NCBI RefSeq assembly: GCF_963678635.1
Contig: NC_087062.1
Coordinates: 86,591,845-86,655,844, forward strand
Length of the DNA: 64,000 nucleotides
Origin: Symsagittifera roscoffensis
Taxonomy: Eukaryota; Xenacoelomorpha; Acoela; Convolutidae
Direction: 5' to 3'
The notes below the pieces were generated by a model. It had not been told where the DNA came from. It saw nothing but the letters and a program-made list of their open reading frames with translations, and ran no database searches. This document shows, in pieces, positions 20,393-30,310 of the stretch (its first letter is position 1; each line of letters starts with the position of its first letter). The position numbers and the translations under genes were made by a program.

Positions 20393-23300
20393 TTACTTTT
20401 GAAATTCCACTTTCTTTAAAATTTTAGATTGGGGGATGAATATTTTATAGTTTTTACGTGGTTGATTTCGGAGTCTTGTTGTTTTTCTATTTTCTGATTT
20501 GTCGATTTGTTCTTGAGGTATTATTTGTTCGGTCATTTTTCTATTTTTTCTTTGTTTTGGGGATTCTTTATGGTTTTGTGTATTGTTTTTGGTGGCGGTT
20601 GGTTTTGTGTTTTGATTTTCGGTGGGGTTATCATTTTGTTCTGTGTTTTTCAGATGTGGTTCATTTTGAATGATTTTTAATCCTGTGAAAGAATATAATT
20701 GAGTTAATTCGCGGAGTGCGTATTCTTTTGGGTAATAAGGTAATAGGTTGTTTCGATGTTGAACGATTTCTTTTTTGTTTGAGTCGGTAATTTTATATGT
20801 GACATCAGTGGGTCTTGCAATTATTTGGTATGGTCCTTTTCGAAGGGGTTGTAATTTTTTAGAAATTCCCTTTTGAGTATTAAAATTAGGTATTAAAACA
20901 AATGTTCCAATTTTTAATTCGGAGGCTGGTGTAAAACGTGAATTGATTTGTTCATTAATGTTTTGTCTTTGTAATAACTTTTTTGTTATTTTTTGATAAA
21001 TTTCATTGTGTTTTTTATCTCTATTTAGAATCCATTCGGTGTGTGTACCGGAGGCTAGTTTAAGAATTTGTGGGTGATGAAAATGATCTTCATCGTGTGT
21101 ATGTAAAGGTAGGTTATAACAAATTGAATCTTTATTTGGTTGACAATAACCTTGTGCGTTTTTATGAGAATTTGCTGTAAACATTATTGGTTTGCGTGGC
21201 TTTTGGTTAAAAACCATTTCGTATGGTGACATTCCTAAAGTTGTCGTAATTTGTGAATTATACGCTAAGGGAAATAATTTTACATCTGCTGACCATTCGG
21301 TATATTTTGTATCATTTCCGTTGATGATACATCTAAGATATTCTTGTAATGAACGGTTCATACCTTCGACTAAGCCGTTTGTCCAAGGTGCATGAGATGT
21401 ACGTGGTTTGTGTTTAATGTTATATAAATGACATAGTGTGATAATTTCATTATTTATGAATTCTGTACCGTTGTCTGTAACTAAAATTTCTGGTAGTCCG
21501 AATTTTGCTATCCAGTGTTCATAGAGTGTTGTGTAAGCGTAATAAGCGTTACAATGTGGTACTGGGTTAAGTGCTACATAATGTGTAAATGCGTCAACAA
21601 TTACCATAATGTAGGAGTTTCCTTCGGATGAGGGTGAAATTGGTCCTTTGGTATCAAATGAGATACGATGATTAAAGTACAAACTTTGTCCTTTAAAATC
21701 TTGTTTTTGTGCTATTTGTTTTTGATTTGGGTAAGGTTTATTTAGTTGACATACTATACAATCATTGCATAGTACTTTTATCCAATTTGGTGCATTTGGG
21801 AAGTAAAAATTTTGTATAAAATTTGAATATGTTTTTTCTGATCCAGAGTGTCCTTTAATATTTTGTGTATGTGAAATATTAAAAGCTATAAGAATCATAC
21901 TTAAAGGGAGACAGGGAACTGTAGATTCATTCAGGTTATACTCTAAAAGGTCTGTATTTTCGTTAATTGTTGTGTTGTTAAATTTGCGAAAGTATCGGAG
22001 GAGTGTTTTGTTTCCTAGAATGGTTGAATCTGCCTTGACAGGTTTAGTTTTATATTTGTGCCATGATTTTAGTTGTCTAATTATCGGGTCAAGATTTTGA
22101 TATTGTTTCAGTGTTGAAATTGTAATTGTTTCTGTTGGAGGGAGAAAAATGTTTTCAATTTCGAATTTAGATAAGGGTATTGTATCAAGTGGGTCGTGGA
22201 GGTCAAAAACTTGATTTATTGTGTATTTTGAATCATTTGTTTGTGGTCCTGATAAATTTATTTTATCAGTTAAATCTTCTTTTTCAATTAGTGGAAAATG
22301 GTCTTTTTTAGGCGGGTGTTGTTTTGTTCGTTTTTGTTGGGTGTTATTTTTTATCCATTGAGAATATGGGATTGGTTTGAAAGTTGATGTTCCAAGTAGA
22401 TCAACTTCATAATGATTATTTTGACAATCTAAATAAAGTGGGAAATGTTGTAAATTATTTATTTGTGATTGTTCAATATCAGTTTTTACTGCATATTTGC
22501 ATTCCAATCGGGGTGATGTTTCGTTTTCTGCAAGGTAGAATTTTATGTTTTTGGGTATTTCAACTGTTGTTTTTCGTGTAAGTAATTCAGGTGGTGTATT
22601 TCGACTTAAGGTGTCTGGTAATGCAAGATTTTTTCCTGCAGTCCAAACTATATGTAAGTTTGGAAATTTCATTAGAATTAGTTGAAATCTGTAAACTCGG
22701 TGGTTTGGGTTAGATTTTTGTGTAAAGAGAAAGATGATTGGTTTATGGTCTGTGAATAGAACTGTTGGATGTTTTGATCCAAGTATCAGAAATTCATATT
22801 CTGTCAGTGTATATATTATGGCTGTACATTCTCTCATTAGAGTTGAGAGTCGTAGCTCTGCTTGAGTGAATAATCGAGAATTTGCTGATATGAGGTTCAT
22901 TTTATTTGTACCATTATGTGATTGTAATAGTGCTGCACCGATGCCAAAGTTCGAAGCATCGCACATTGCATAAAATGGTTGATTTGAATCTGGAATTGTG
23001 TTTGAAATTTGTTCAGTTAAAAGTTTCTTTATTTCTTCAAATCGTGTTTGATGTTCTGTGTTCCATTCAAAATTATTTTGTTGTCTAAGGATGTTATAAA
23101 ATGGTCGTAGATATAATTGCATTTTATAAACATATTTACTTAAAAAGTTTAACATTCCAAGAAATTCTTGGATTTTCTTTTTATTTGTTGGTGGTTGAAG
23201 TTTTTGAATAGCGTCAATGCGTGATTTCAATGGAGTGATTGTTTTTCTTTCTATATTATGTCCTAAGAATTTAACTCTTGTCAAAAAGAAGTGTGATTTA

Positions 23301-26300
23301 TCGGGGGCGGCCTTCAGATTTTCGTTCTGAAGTATTTGGTGATATTTTTCTAAAACATTGAACATCTCGTCTTTTGTTTGTGATTGCATAAAAACATCGT
23401 CTAAATAGGTGATTGCGTTTTTCTTGAGTATTAGTGGTCTAAAAATTTTGCTCATAAAAGCTGAAAATGCTGCTGGTCCTATGGATATTCCATAGAATAA
23501 GCGGTTGAATTCATATTGTTGGTTTCCGATAACAAATTGTGTTAAACGTCGTGATTGTTCATCTAGTGGCATTTGATTGTATGCACTATTCATATCGGCG
23601 GTTGTAAAGTATTTGCCGTTTATTTTTGTTAAAATAACTTGTATTGGTTCAATGGGCCAATTACATTTTGATTCATCTATAAGTGAATTGAGGTATCTAG
23701 CATCGAGAACGATTTTTAATGATTCTCCTTTAGCTAGAATGATAACGGGGTTGATAAATGTGTTCCCTTTTGGTTGTTCTTCTTTATTAACTGGTGATAT
23801 AATGTTGTATTGTTCTAAAATATCGAGTAATCTGTTCACTTTATCATGTAAGTGAATTGGTACTTTACTTGCTCTCTGTTTTTTGAAAACTGCGTCTGGT
23901 TTTAACGGGAGATGTAGTGATGAACTGATTTTTCCAACATCGAATTTTGATGTTGCATAGACTGATGAATATTTAATTAGCTGTTTGGCTAACTTTTCGA
24001 ATTCGTCTTGTGTTATTTGTGAATGTTGGAAATTAAACATTGTTAAAAATTTCTGTTGGTCCTCTGTGTAGTTACTTATGTTGAATGTAGGTTTGAAATA
24101 TGGAGTTTTTGTGAAATAATCCGTATTTCTGTTTTCGTTACTTATTATATTATTTATAGATAATTCTTCATTAAGAATTGTAGATTGGCAAATATCTAGT
24201 AATTGGAGTATATTATTTACGCGATAAGCTTTTTCGTGTATTGGTGATATTGTAGCGTTGGTTTCACAATATCCTAGAAGTCCTAAAGGTAATGTTACTT
24301 GGTAAGGTGTGTTGTTATAGACATGTAAGGAAATGATATCTGAATTCGAATTTTTCAAATATTTTATGGATGAGATTGTGATTTTGAAAAATTTATGAAT
24401 AGGTTTGAATTCAAAATCTGACATATAAAATTTTTGTTTGTTTTGTTTTTTATCATATTGGTGAACTTGTTTGATTGAAAAATTATAGATATTTCCTGAT
24501 AGTGGTTTTAGGTGTTTTCTTTGTTGGTTAAATATCGGGTAGAATTTTGAAAAGAATGGTGGTTGTTTATTTAATCTTTGAAAAAATGTTAAGGATGTTT
24601 CTTTTGTTTTTGTATATTTATCTTTGATTAATATTTTACTATTTAGTATGTTAATTGTTGGTATATACTTCGAAATAAATGGTATTCCAATGATATTATA
24701 TTTAATATCAGTGATATGGAATATTTGTTTAAATGGCTTATTTAAAATTTTGCTTTGCTCCATTGTTCTGGTGGGGAGGAGAAATAATTGGATTTTTCCG
24801 TAGTTTATCAATGTTGATCCTTGTGCTGTTGCTAACTTACTGGAGGTTTCAAGAGGTGTTAGCTTTGGGTGTAAAGTTTTTATTTCATTCCATGTGGGGA
24901 TGTTTATTATGTTTGATTCTGCTCCTGAATCAATTAAAAAATCTATTTCAAGGTCTGGTGGTTGAAATTCTTTATTTCTTGGGCTTTCTAAGAGAAATGG
25001 TATTGTCCAAATTTTTTCTTTGGGTTGTTCTTTTTGTATATTTTGATAAATGTGGTTTGTATTCAAGCATTTTGTTTTGATATTTTTATTGGTTTGATTT
25101 GTAGTGTCAATCTCATTTGTTTCTTGCGTCGTTGGTGTGGAATTTATGGGTGTAGTGTAATAATTTTGAAGAAATTCTGATTGATTTTCATATATGTGTG
25201 ATGAAAAGGGTTGTTCATATATGACAGATTCATAGTCATTTTCGACTTTTATCATATTGATAGAAAGAGTGTTTTCAGTATCACTTTCTGAATCTGATGA
25301 TGTACAGTTTATTTGATTGAGTTGTAACGTATCAGTTACTGTGTCATCAATACCTGGAGGGTCTGATGTTGTTTCTGGGTTAGATTGTACTTGATTGATT
25401 TGTCTTTGATGTTTAGGTGTACTACTTCTGTGGCGGTTATTAGAATTATTATAGTTATTATTATTCCGGTGTGGTGATTGGGAATAATTTCTATAACGAT
25501 TATTATAACTTGAGTGTCGATTTTGTGAATTATTTCGCGATCTGTTTTGGTAATTATTGTTTGGTCTGTTATAATTCGATCTATTATATGAGTTATTCCT
25601 TGATTGATTGTTCGGGTAATTCTGGTTTCGGTTGTTTGAATAACTTCTATTTCGATTATAGGAGTAGTTTCTATTCCTATTGTATGATGAATTTCGTGAT
25701 TGGTTGTTTGGATAGTAGTTATTTCTTGATTGGGAACTAGATCTAGAAACAAATCGTTGTGTATTTGAATTTGATCTGGAGTAGTTATTTCTACTATTTG
25801 GTCTATTGTAGTGATTTTGTGATGAATTATTCGTGTTTCTTCGTTCTGGTGATCTTCCTCTATAACTTGAGTTATATGGTGATTGATTTCTTGTATAATT
25901 TGTATTGTTCGGGAGTGGTTTTCCTGAACTGTTGTTGCTGTAGACTGTTTTGTTCGGTAGATTTTGATCTTTTTTCATGTATTGATAGAATGATTTATTT
26001 GGTTCTTTATATTTTTGAGGTTTATTTTGATTGTCTTGCTGTTTTTGTCTACATTCGGAAATACTATGTCCGTATCGTCGGCAATAATTACACCATTTTT
26101 TGAAAGATGGTTTGCCTTTAAAGTTTGGGTTCTTTTCGTAAATATTGAGTATTTCAGTGATTTTTTCAACGAGGTCTGTCTCTGATTCCTGTATATTATT
26201 AACATTAGTGGGAGTCGTTTCAATTCTGTTAACGTATTGTAATTTCAGATTTTCCGTTTCTTCTAGTTTCATCGTGATTTCTGCTTGTTCTAATTTGTCT

Positions 26301-28615
26301 ACTAGTTTTCGAAAATCTAAATCGGGTTCTCGAATTGAAGAAGGATGGGATGCTCTCTTTTTTATTGCTATTTTCCTTAATTGTGGTGTTAAGGTCATCA
26401 TTAAGATTTCTGTCATCTTTGTGTTTTTATAGTCGTGTGTATTTAATGAATATGCTTTTCGAACTAGTGTTTCGATTCGTACTGCTATTTGCTTGATGGT
26501 TTCGTTTGGTAATCTGCGAATTTCATTACATAAAACTCTTTGTTGTTGTTTGTTTCTTTCGGAGTCAAACATTTTTGAAAATTCCTGTGTAAACCTTTTC
26601 CAGTTTGATTTTATTTCTAGAGGTAGTACTGAAAACCATTTTTGGGCTGCGCCATCTAAGGTTGTTTGTATTAACGCTGTGCGTCGATGTATCCAGTTTT
26701 GATGTAGTGGCGTATTAATTGGTTCAGGTCCAATATTTAAAATCAGGTTTGCTGTTACTGCATTTAAATAATCTTCTACAGAGTATTCAGGGTCTGTTCC
26801 TGTGAAAACCATTAAAGGTTTGTTTGATGTTATTGATGATCCACCCATAAGGTATGGATTCATTGTCATTTGTAATGATTCTGCTGCATTTGGCATTTGA
26901 GAAAAATTTGAAAGTTGGTTTCTTGTTATTTCATGTTGTTGGAGATAATATGGGAGTGGTATTTCATTTTGCATTTGTGATGCTTGATACGAGTGTGCAG
27001 TCATTGGATTTTGTTGTTGAATTGGTTGAAAAGATTGTGTATTAATTAGATTTTGTTGTTGAATTGGTTGTTGATGTTGTGCATCTATTGGTTGTGGAGA
27101 AAAATTTCTATGATTTGTACGTGTTCTCTGTATTCCTTGTCTACGATATTCTTGAGTATTTGGTGCAAATATATCTGGTTGTAAGAAATCATCATCTGAG
27201 GATAAATAATCCATTTGATAAGATGTCTGTTTTTTATTTTTATTTTGTTGAAAAAATGGGTAGTTTTCACTGTGATCCTGTGGAGGATTTGTTTGGAAAT
27301 TTATTGAATTAGGTTGGGTCATTGGGTTATCCCAATTTCGAGATCTTGTATATTGGTTAAAATTTCTTTGTGGTTGGTTATATGTTTTTGATGGATGTGT
27401 ATAATTATAATTATGGTCTGCAAAGTTGTTTCTAGTGAATGTTTTGTGTGTTTTTGATGGTATTGTCATGGGTCTGTATGTTTGGTAATCCATATGTGAA
27501 TATTTAGGAGCAACCGAAGGTTTAACGGTTGATTGTAAGGTTACCTGTGTTTGTGAAGGATTTGTATTTCTTGGTGTTGTTAAATTTGGGCGTATTGGTG
27601 AAATACTTTGTTGTGTAGTTGTTGTGTGTACAATTTCTTCATTTATGAAGTGTGATGGTGTCTGGATATCTTGTTGAGTAAGATTCCTAGTTCCATTGAG
27701 GTTTTCATTGTGTATAACTGTAGAGTTTAAACTATTATTTTGTGTATCGGGCAAAAATGTATTATAGTTTAATGGTGTTGCATCAATGGTTAATGGTATT
27801 ACTTTTACATAATCTCTTATGTAAGATATCGTACTTATTGCTTGACTTGAGATTGATTGTGGGAAGCTTATAAATGCGGGATGAGACCATTCGGGGTCCC
27901 AAACATAATCTGATTGTTCTGTGATAGCGGTATCATCGTTCGAGTTTTGGGGTCTAAAATTTTTTCTTGCTTGTGCAATTAAATCAATATTCTGTGTGAA
28001 ATAATCTATTATGAACCATGCCAAAATTTTTTGTAGATCGTGTTTTGTATGTTGTGAAACGTCGTCTTTCGTGAAATTTTCTTTAATGATGTTTAAATAA
28101 CTAGAGAGTAGTGTGATTTCATGTCGTACTTTCAAATGTTTAGATGTTTCTGTCGGTGAGACATTTGTTATTGGGATTTCGTTTTCTAATATCGAAATAT
28201 AACTATATATTATTGCGAAAACTTCATTGGTGAATATGGAACTTGCTCTTTGTGAGTTATGATATTGGATGCTTTTTATATATTCTGAAAAAACTTTTGA
28301 AAATTCTAAATCAAGATCGACTGTTTGAATTGTATATTTTCTATTATTATGGTTTGGTGAGGTGAATTCTATGGAGTAGATTCCATACTGTTGTGTTATG
28401 TTGCATATATCTTTTAAGTAGTGGTCTATGATTTGTCTTTTGATTTTTACATCTGGGAACTCTGTTTTACATGGACTGATTCCGGGTTCAAATAAATTTA
28501 TTAGTAAATTTTTGCAAAATATATGCTGTCCTCTATCAGTGGTTGCATCTACTATAAAAGGAAAGATTTCATCATCATCTGGACTTTCTTCACCTGGGGT
28601 GTGCGTTGAGCTCAT
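20393..28615 (-). CDS. gag-pol: Gag-Pol polyprotein of a Gypsy-type element, single 2740-codon ORF
   Basis: Domains by approximate residue: 1-600 long N-terminal region, partly Gln/Asn-rich; about 600-800 retrotransposon-gag domain (TLDGAAQKWFSVLP); about 840 one CCHC knuckle (C-x2-C-x4-H-x4-C, CNYCRRYGHSISEC); about 900-1080 Arg/Asn/Ser/Tyr-rich tract; about 1228 aspartic protease DSGA; about 1590-1790 RT with YLDD at about 1737; about 1880-1960 RNase H (CDASN, then FTDHKP); about 2250-2300 integrase HHCC zinc finger; D, D, E at about 2321, 2382 and 2415 (SFDTKG, TDNGTEF, GLVEGMN); about 2594 a GPY/F module (KGPYQII). All catalytic motifs look intact and there is no frameshift between gag and pol. 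No chromodomain is visible. The ATG lies inside the 3' end of the 155-codon ORF. Confidence 0.97.
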   Translation of the reverse strand: MSSTHTPGEESPDDDEIFPFIVDATTDRGQHIFCKNLLINLFEPGISPCKTEFPDVKIKRQIIDHYLKDICNITQQYGIYSIEFTSPNHNNRKYTIQTVDLDLEFSKVFSEYIKSIQYHNSQRASSIFTNEVFAIIYSYISILENEIPITNVSPTETSKHLKVRHEITLLSSYLNIIKENFTKDDVSQHTKHDLQKILAWFIIDYFTQNIDLIAQARKNFRPQNSNDDTAITEQSDYVWDPEWSHPAFISFPQSISSQAISTISYIRDYVKVIPLTIDATPLNYNTFLPDTQNNSLNSTVIHNENLNGTRNLTQQDIQTPSHFINEEIVHTTTTQQSISPIRPNLTTPRNTNPSQTQVTLQSTVKPSVAPKYSHMDYQTYRPMTIPSKTHKTFTRNNFADHNYNYTHPSKTYNQPQRNFNQYTRSRNWDNPMTQPNSINFQTNPPQDHSENYPFFQQNKNKKQTSYQMDYLSSDDDFLQPDIFAPNTQEYRRQGIQRTRTNHRNFSPQPIDAQHQQPIQQQNLINTQSFQPIQQQNPMTAHSYQASQMQNEIPLPYYLQQHEITRNQLSNFSQMPNAAESLQMTMNPYLMGGSSITSNKPLMVFTGTDPEYSVEDYLNAVTANLILNIGPEPINTPLHQNWIHRRTALIQTTLDGAAQKWFSVLPLEIKSNWKRFTQEFSKMFDSERNKQQQRVLCNEIRRLPNETIKQIAVRIETLVRKAYSLNTHDYKNTKMTEILMMTLTPQLRKIAIKKRASHPSSIREPDLDFRKLVDKLEQAEITMKLEETENLKLQYVNRIETTPTNVNNIQESETDLVEKITEILNIYEKNPNFKGKPSFKKWCNYCRRYGHSISECRQKQQDNQNKPQKYKEPNKSFYQYMKKDQNLPNKTVYSNNSSGKPLPNNTNYTRNQSPYNSSYRGRSPERRNTNNSSQNHYNRPNSRNNYSRSNSNTQRFVSRSSSQSRNNYYPNNQSRNSSYNRNRNYSYNRNRSYSNNRNQNYPNNQSRNNSYNRSNYNRPNNNYQNRSRNNSQNRHSSYNNRYRNYSQSPHRNNNNYNNSNNRHRSSTPKHQRQINQVQSNPETTSDPPGIDDTVTDTLQLNQINCTSSDSESDTENTLSINMIKVENDYESVIYEQPFSSHIYENQSEFLQNYYTTPINSTPTTQETNEIDTTNQTNKNIKTKCLNTNHIYQNIQKEQPKEKIWTIPFLLESPRNKEFQPPDLEIDFLIDSGAESNIINIPTWNEIKTLHPKLTPLETSSKLATAQGSTLINYGKIQLFLLPTRTMEQSKILNKPFKQIFHITDIKYNIIGIPFISKYIPTINILNSKILIKDKYTKTKETSLTFFQRLNKQPPFFSKFYPIFNQQRKHLKPLSGNIYNFSIKQVHQYDKKQNKQKFYMSDFEFKPIHKFFKITISSIKYLKNSNSDIISLHVYNNTPYQVTLPLGLLGYCETNATISPIHEKAYRVNNILQLLDICQSTILNEELSINNIISNENRNTDYFTKTPYFKPTFNISNYTEDQQKFLTMFNFQHSQITQDEFEKLAKQLIKYSSVYATSKFDVGKISSSLHLPLKPDAVFKKQRASKVPIHLHDKVNRLLDILEQYNIISPVNKEEQPKGNTFINPVIILAKGESLKIVLDARYLNSLIDESKCNWPIEPIQVILTKINGKYFTTADMNSAYNQMPLDEQSRRLTQFVIGNQQYEFNRLFYGISIGPAAFSAFMSKIFRPLILKKNAITYLDDVFMQSQTKDEMFNVLEKYHQILQNENLKAAPDKSHFFLTRVKFLGHNIERKTITPLKSRIDAIQKLQPPTNKKKIQEFLGMLNFLSKYVYKMQLYLRPFYNILRQQNNFEWNTEHQTRFEEIKKLLTEQISNTIPDSNQPFYAMCDASNFGIGAALLQSHNGTNKMNLISANSRLFTQAELRLSTLMRECTAIIYTLTEYEFLILGSKHPTVLFTDHKPIIFLFTQKSNPNHRVYRFQLILMKFPNLHIVWTAGKNLALPDTLSRNTPPELLTRKTTVEIPKNIKFYLAENETSPRLECKYAVKTDIEQSQINNLQHFPLYLDCQNNHYEVDLLGTSTFKPIPYSQWIKNNTQQKRTKQHPPKKDHFPLIEKEDLTDKINLSGPQTNDSKYTINQVFDLHDPLDTIPLSKFEIENIFLPPTETITISTLKQYQNLDPIIRQLKSWHKYKTKPVKADSTILGNKTLLRYFRKFNNTTINENTDLLEYNLNESTVPCLPLSMILIAFNISHTQNIKGHSGSEKTYSNFIQNFYFPNAPNWIKVLCNDCIVCQLNKPYPNQKQIAQKQDFKGQSLYFNHRISFDTKGPISPSSEGNSYIMVIVDAFTHYVALNPVPHCNAYYAYTTLYEHWIAKFGLPEILVTDNGTEFINNEIITLCHLYNIKHKPRTSHAPWTNGLVEGMNRSLQEYLRCIINGNDTKYTEWSADVKLFPLAYNSQITTTLGMSPYEMVFNQKPRKPIMFTANSHKNAQGYCQPNKDSICYNLPLHTHDEDHFHHPQILKLASGTHTEWILNRDKKHNEIYQKITKKLLQRQNINEQINSRFTPASELKIGTFVLIPNFNTQKGISKKLQPLRKGPYQIIARPTDVTYKITDSNKKEIVQHRNNLLPYYPKEYALRELTQLYSFTGLKIIQNEPHLKNTEQNDNPTENQNTKPTATKNNTQNHKESPKQRKNRKMTEQIIPQEQIDKSENRKTTRLRNQPRKNYKIFIPQSKILKKVEFQK

Positions 28616-29057
28616 TTTTTCGTTCGATGACTGTTAATATGTAATTATTAATGTGTCGAATTGGTTGATTCCAATTGTATAAATGTACTGGTTTGTGTTT
28701 ATACTGCTTTTTTATTCTTCTTTTTCCTCTTTTTGATGAATTTGAAGTTGTTTCTGAGTCAGAAAAATATAATTGATCGTGAAGTGGACAATTTTTATCT
28801 ATTGATTCTTTTAGTTTGTAAAGTTCGTCTAAACTGTTGGTTTCTGATTCTGAAAATGCGTTTCGGTTTTTTGAAAATCTTTTTCGTGTTATTTGTCTTT
28901 GTTTAGTTATTATTTTTCTTTTTAGTGTTTGTCGTTTTGTTCGAATGTATCCAACTGTTTGTGTATGAGGTGTGATTACAAGGTCGTATTTTTTGTTATC
29001 TATTTCACAATTGTGTAAAACGATTGTTTGTTTATTTCCTAGGTTTTTAAATGACAT
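28590..29057 (-). CDS. Basic 155-residue protein preceding gag-pol
   Basis: The centre is very basic (KRQTLKRKIITKQRQITRKR and later KRGKRRIKKQYKHK), separated by acidic Ser-rich patches (FSESETNSLDELYK, YFSDSETTSNS). No family recognised. It overlaps the gag-pol start by 26 nt in another frame, so gag-pol translation would need leaky scanning, reinitiation or alternative splicing. Nucleic-acid binding or a nuclear localisation signal is plausible from composition only. Confidence 0.65.
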   Translation of the reverse strand: MSFKNLGNKQTIVLHNCEIDNKKYDLVITPHTQTVGYIRTKRQTLKRKIITKQRQITRKRFSKNRNAFSESETNSLDELYKLKESIDKNCPLHDQLYFSDSETTSNSSKRGKRRIKKQYKHKPVHLYNWNQPIRHINNYILTVIERKNELNAHPR

Positions 29058-29989
29058 AAGGTTTAGGATGACGGATGCAAAAGGTTGTTAAATGGTTTCT
29101 ATTTTCTTAAACTGTTAGTTCTTACGATTTTTTGGTTAGCTTAACCTGGGTCTATTTGTTCAGGGTTGGAGAGAAAAGTATATCGATTCCGAAGAATGAT
29201 TTTATACTTTCTCGTGGCTAGTATAAGTTAAGGTGTTAACTTACTTAATCTTACTTAGGGGTAGTGATTGTGTTCAAGGGTTGGAGAATAGTAAATCGAT
29301 CCACAAGGTTCAGGTATAATTAGAACGCGAGTAGTTCGTTAGATACTATTTTAAACTTACTAAGTCTAAGATTTATCCTGGGTCTGGTAAGAAGGGGGGT
29401 CAAGTGAAGGATGAATAACCGAAGTTCTTCACTGTTTATCCTAATTTGAATGATTAGTTTTGTTTAAAAATTTCTATTAGTCTTAGGTCTTTAGAAAGGG
29501 TTGGGTAGTGAATCGACGTTTGAGGTCGTTAGACACTAATTAAGTGGGTGGGGGAGAACAAAGTTGTTCTGTTTGATCCAAGGATAAGCCTTGATGATCA
29601 AATTTGAAATTTAATTAAGTAGAAAATGATTTAAGATCCAAGGATAAGCCTTGATGATCTGGTTTTAAAATTAAGTGAATTTAAGTTTTAATAAAATTTT
29701 AAATGTGTGTAAAGGAAAGATTTAGTGTTTTGATGATATTAGTGGGTTTATGATTGCTGTTATGTTTTAGGTGATGGAGCTGGAACAACAGGATGATTTA
29801 TGATTACTAACCATTTATTGTCATGCTACTAATTTTTATTTTTATTTTTCAATAAATATTTTTCAAACATGTTTTGTATATTACTGCAGAGTTTTAGGAA
29901 AACGATCTTAGATCTTTTTATCAATCGTTATTGTATATTAATAATTTTGTTTAGCGCCTGAAATGATTTTGAAGATTAACTTCAAGGTT

Positions 29990-30223
29990 TTATGTTTGCA
30001 AATGAAAATCTAAATTCATTGCCAGTAGTATTCTAAATATAAAAGTTTGTTCTGGTTTTTGCCTAACTATCATATAGCTATATGGCAAGTTTCTACTTTG
30101 TCGTATGTCGTCTCTGGTTCGAGGTCTTCTTCCAATTCCTGGTAGTTCTGTTATGGTTCGGAATATTGGCTCTGATCTATTGAGTCGTAGAGACATTTCG
30201 ATTAAATTATTGTCGTATAACAT
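29990..30223 (-). CDS. 77-codon leader ORF just after the PBS region
   Basis: First sizeable ATG frame downstream of the 5' LTR, starting MLYDNNLIEMSLRLNRSE. It is Arg-rich in the middle (GIGRRPRTRDDIRQSR) and hydrophobic near the end. It could be an upstream ORF, or an exon supplying a start codon to spliced messages for the AUG-less frames. No homologue recognised. Confidence 0.3.
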   Translation of the reverse strand: MLYDNNLIEMSLRLNRSEPIFRTITELPGIGRRPRTRDDIRQSRNLPYSYMIVRQKPEQTFIFRILLAMNLDFHLQT

Positions 30224-30280
30224 TTTTTAAATGTTTTTGTCTAATTTCTAATCTATTTTGGTTAATTCTAAGCTATTAAG

Positions 30281-30308
30281 GTCTTGTTCGAGACTTATGG
30301 TCGCACCA
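30281..30308 (-). promoter_or_regulatory. Primer-binding-site-like sequence
   Basis: On the sense strand two bases (tc) after the 5' LTR comes TGGTGCGACCATAAGTC, which starts with the TGG expected opposite a tRNA CCA end. I could not assign the tRNA. Confidence 0.55.
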
Positions 30309-30310
30309 GA

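Larger units (their letters stand above)
29058..30310 (-). promoter_or_regulatory. Retroelement leader with repeated stem-loops
   Basis: The 1.25 kb between the 5' LTR and the first main ORF has several hairpin-forming segments: near 29170-29217 (gagaaaagtata pairing with tatactttctc), 29401-29435 (agtgaa with ttcact) and 29506-29542 (tagtg...cgac...gtcg...cacta). Three of the segments begin with gggttgg or ggttgga. A 25-bp unit starting gatccaaggataagccttg is directly repeated at 29577 and 29637 and contains its own caagg/ccttg hairpin. Three GTAAG donor-like sites occur on the sense strand near 29238, 29250 and 29352. Such a leader is a natural place for packaging signals, an IRES or splice donors. 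Confidence 0.6.

Noticed and set aside
20458-28906. Several plus-strand open frames of 60-115 codons across the gag-pol region
   Set aside because: They are antiparallel shadows of the 2740-codon minus-strand ORF, with Phe/Leu/Val-rich composition from its skew.
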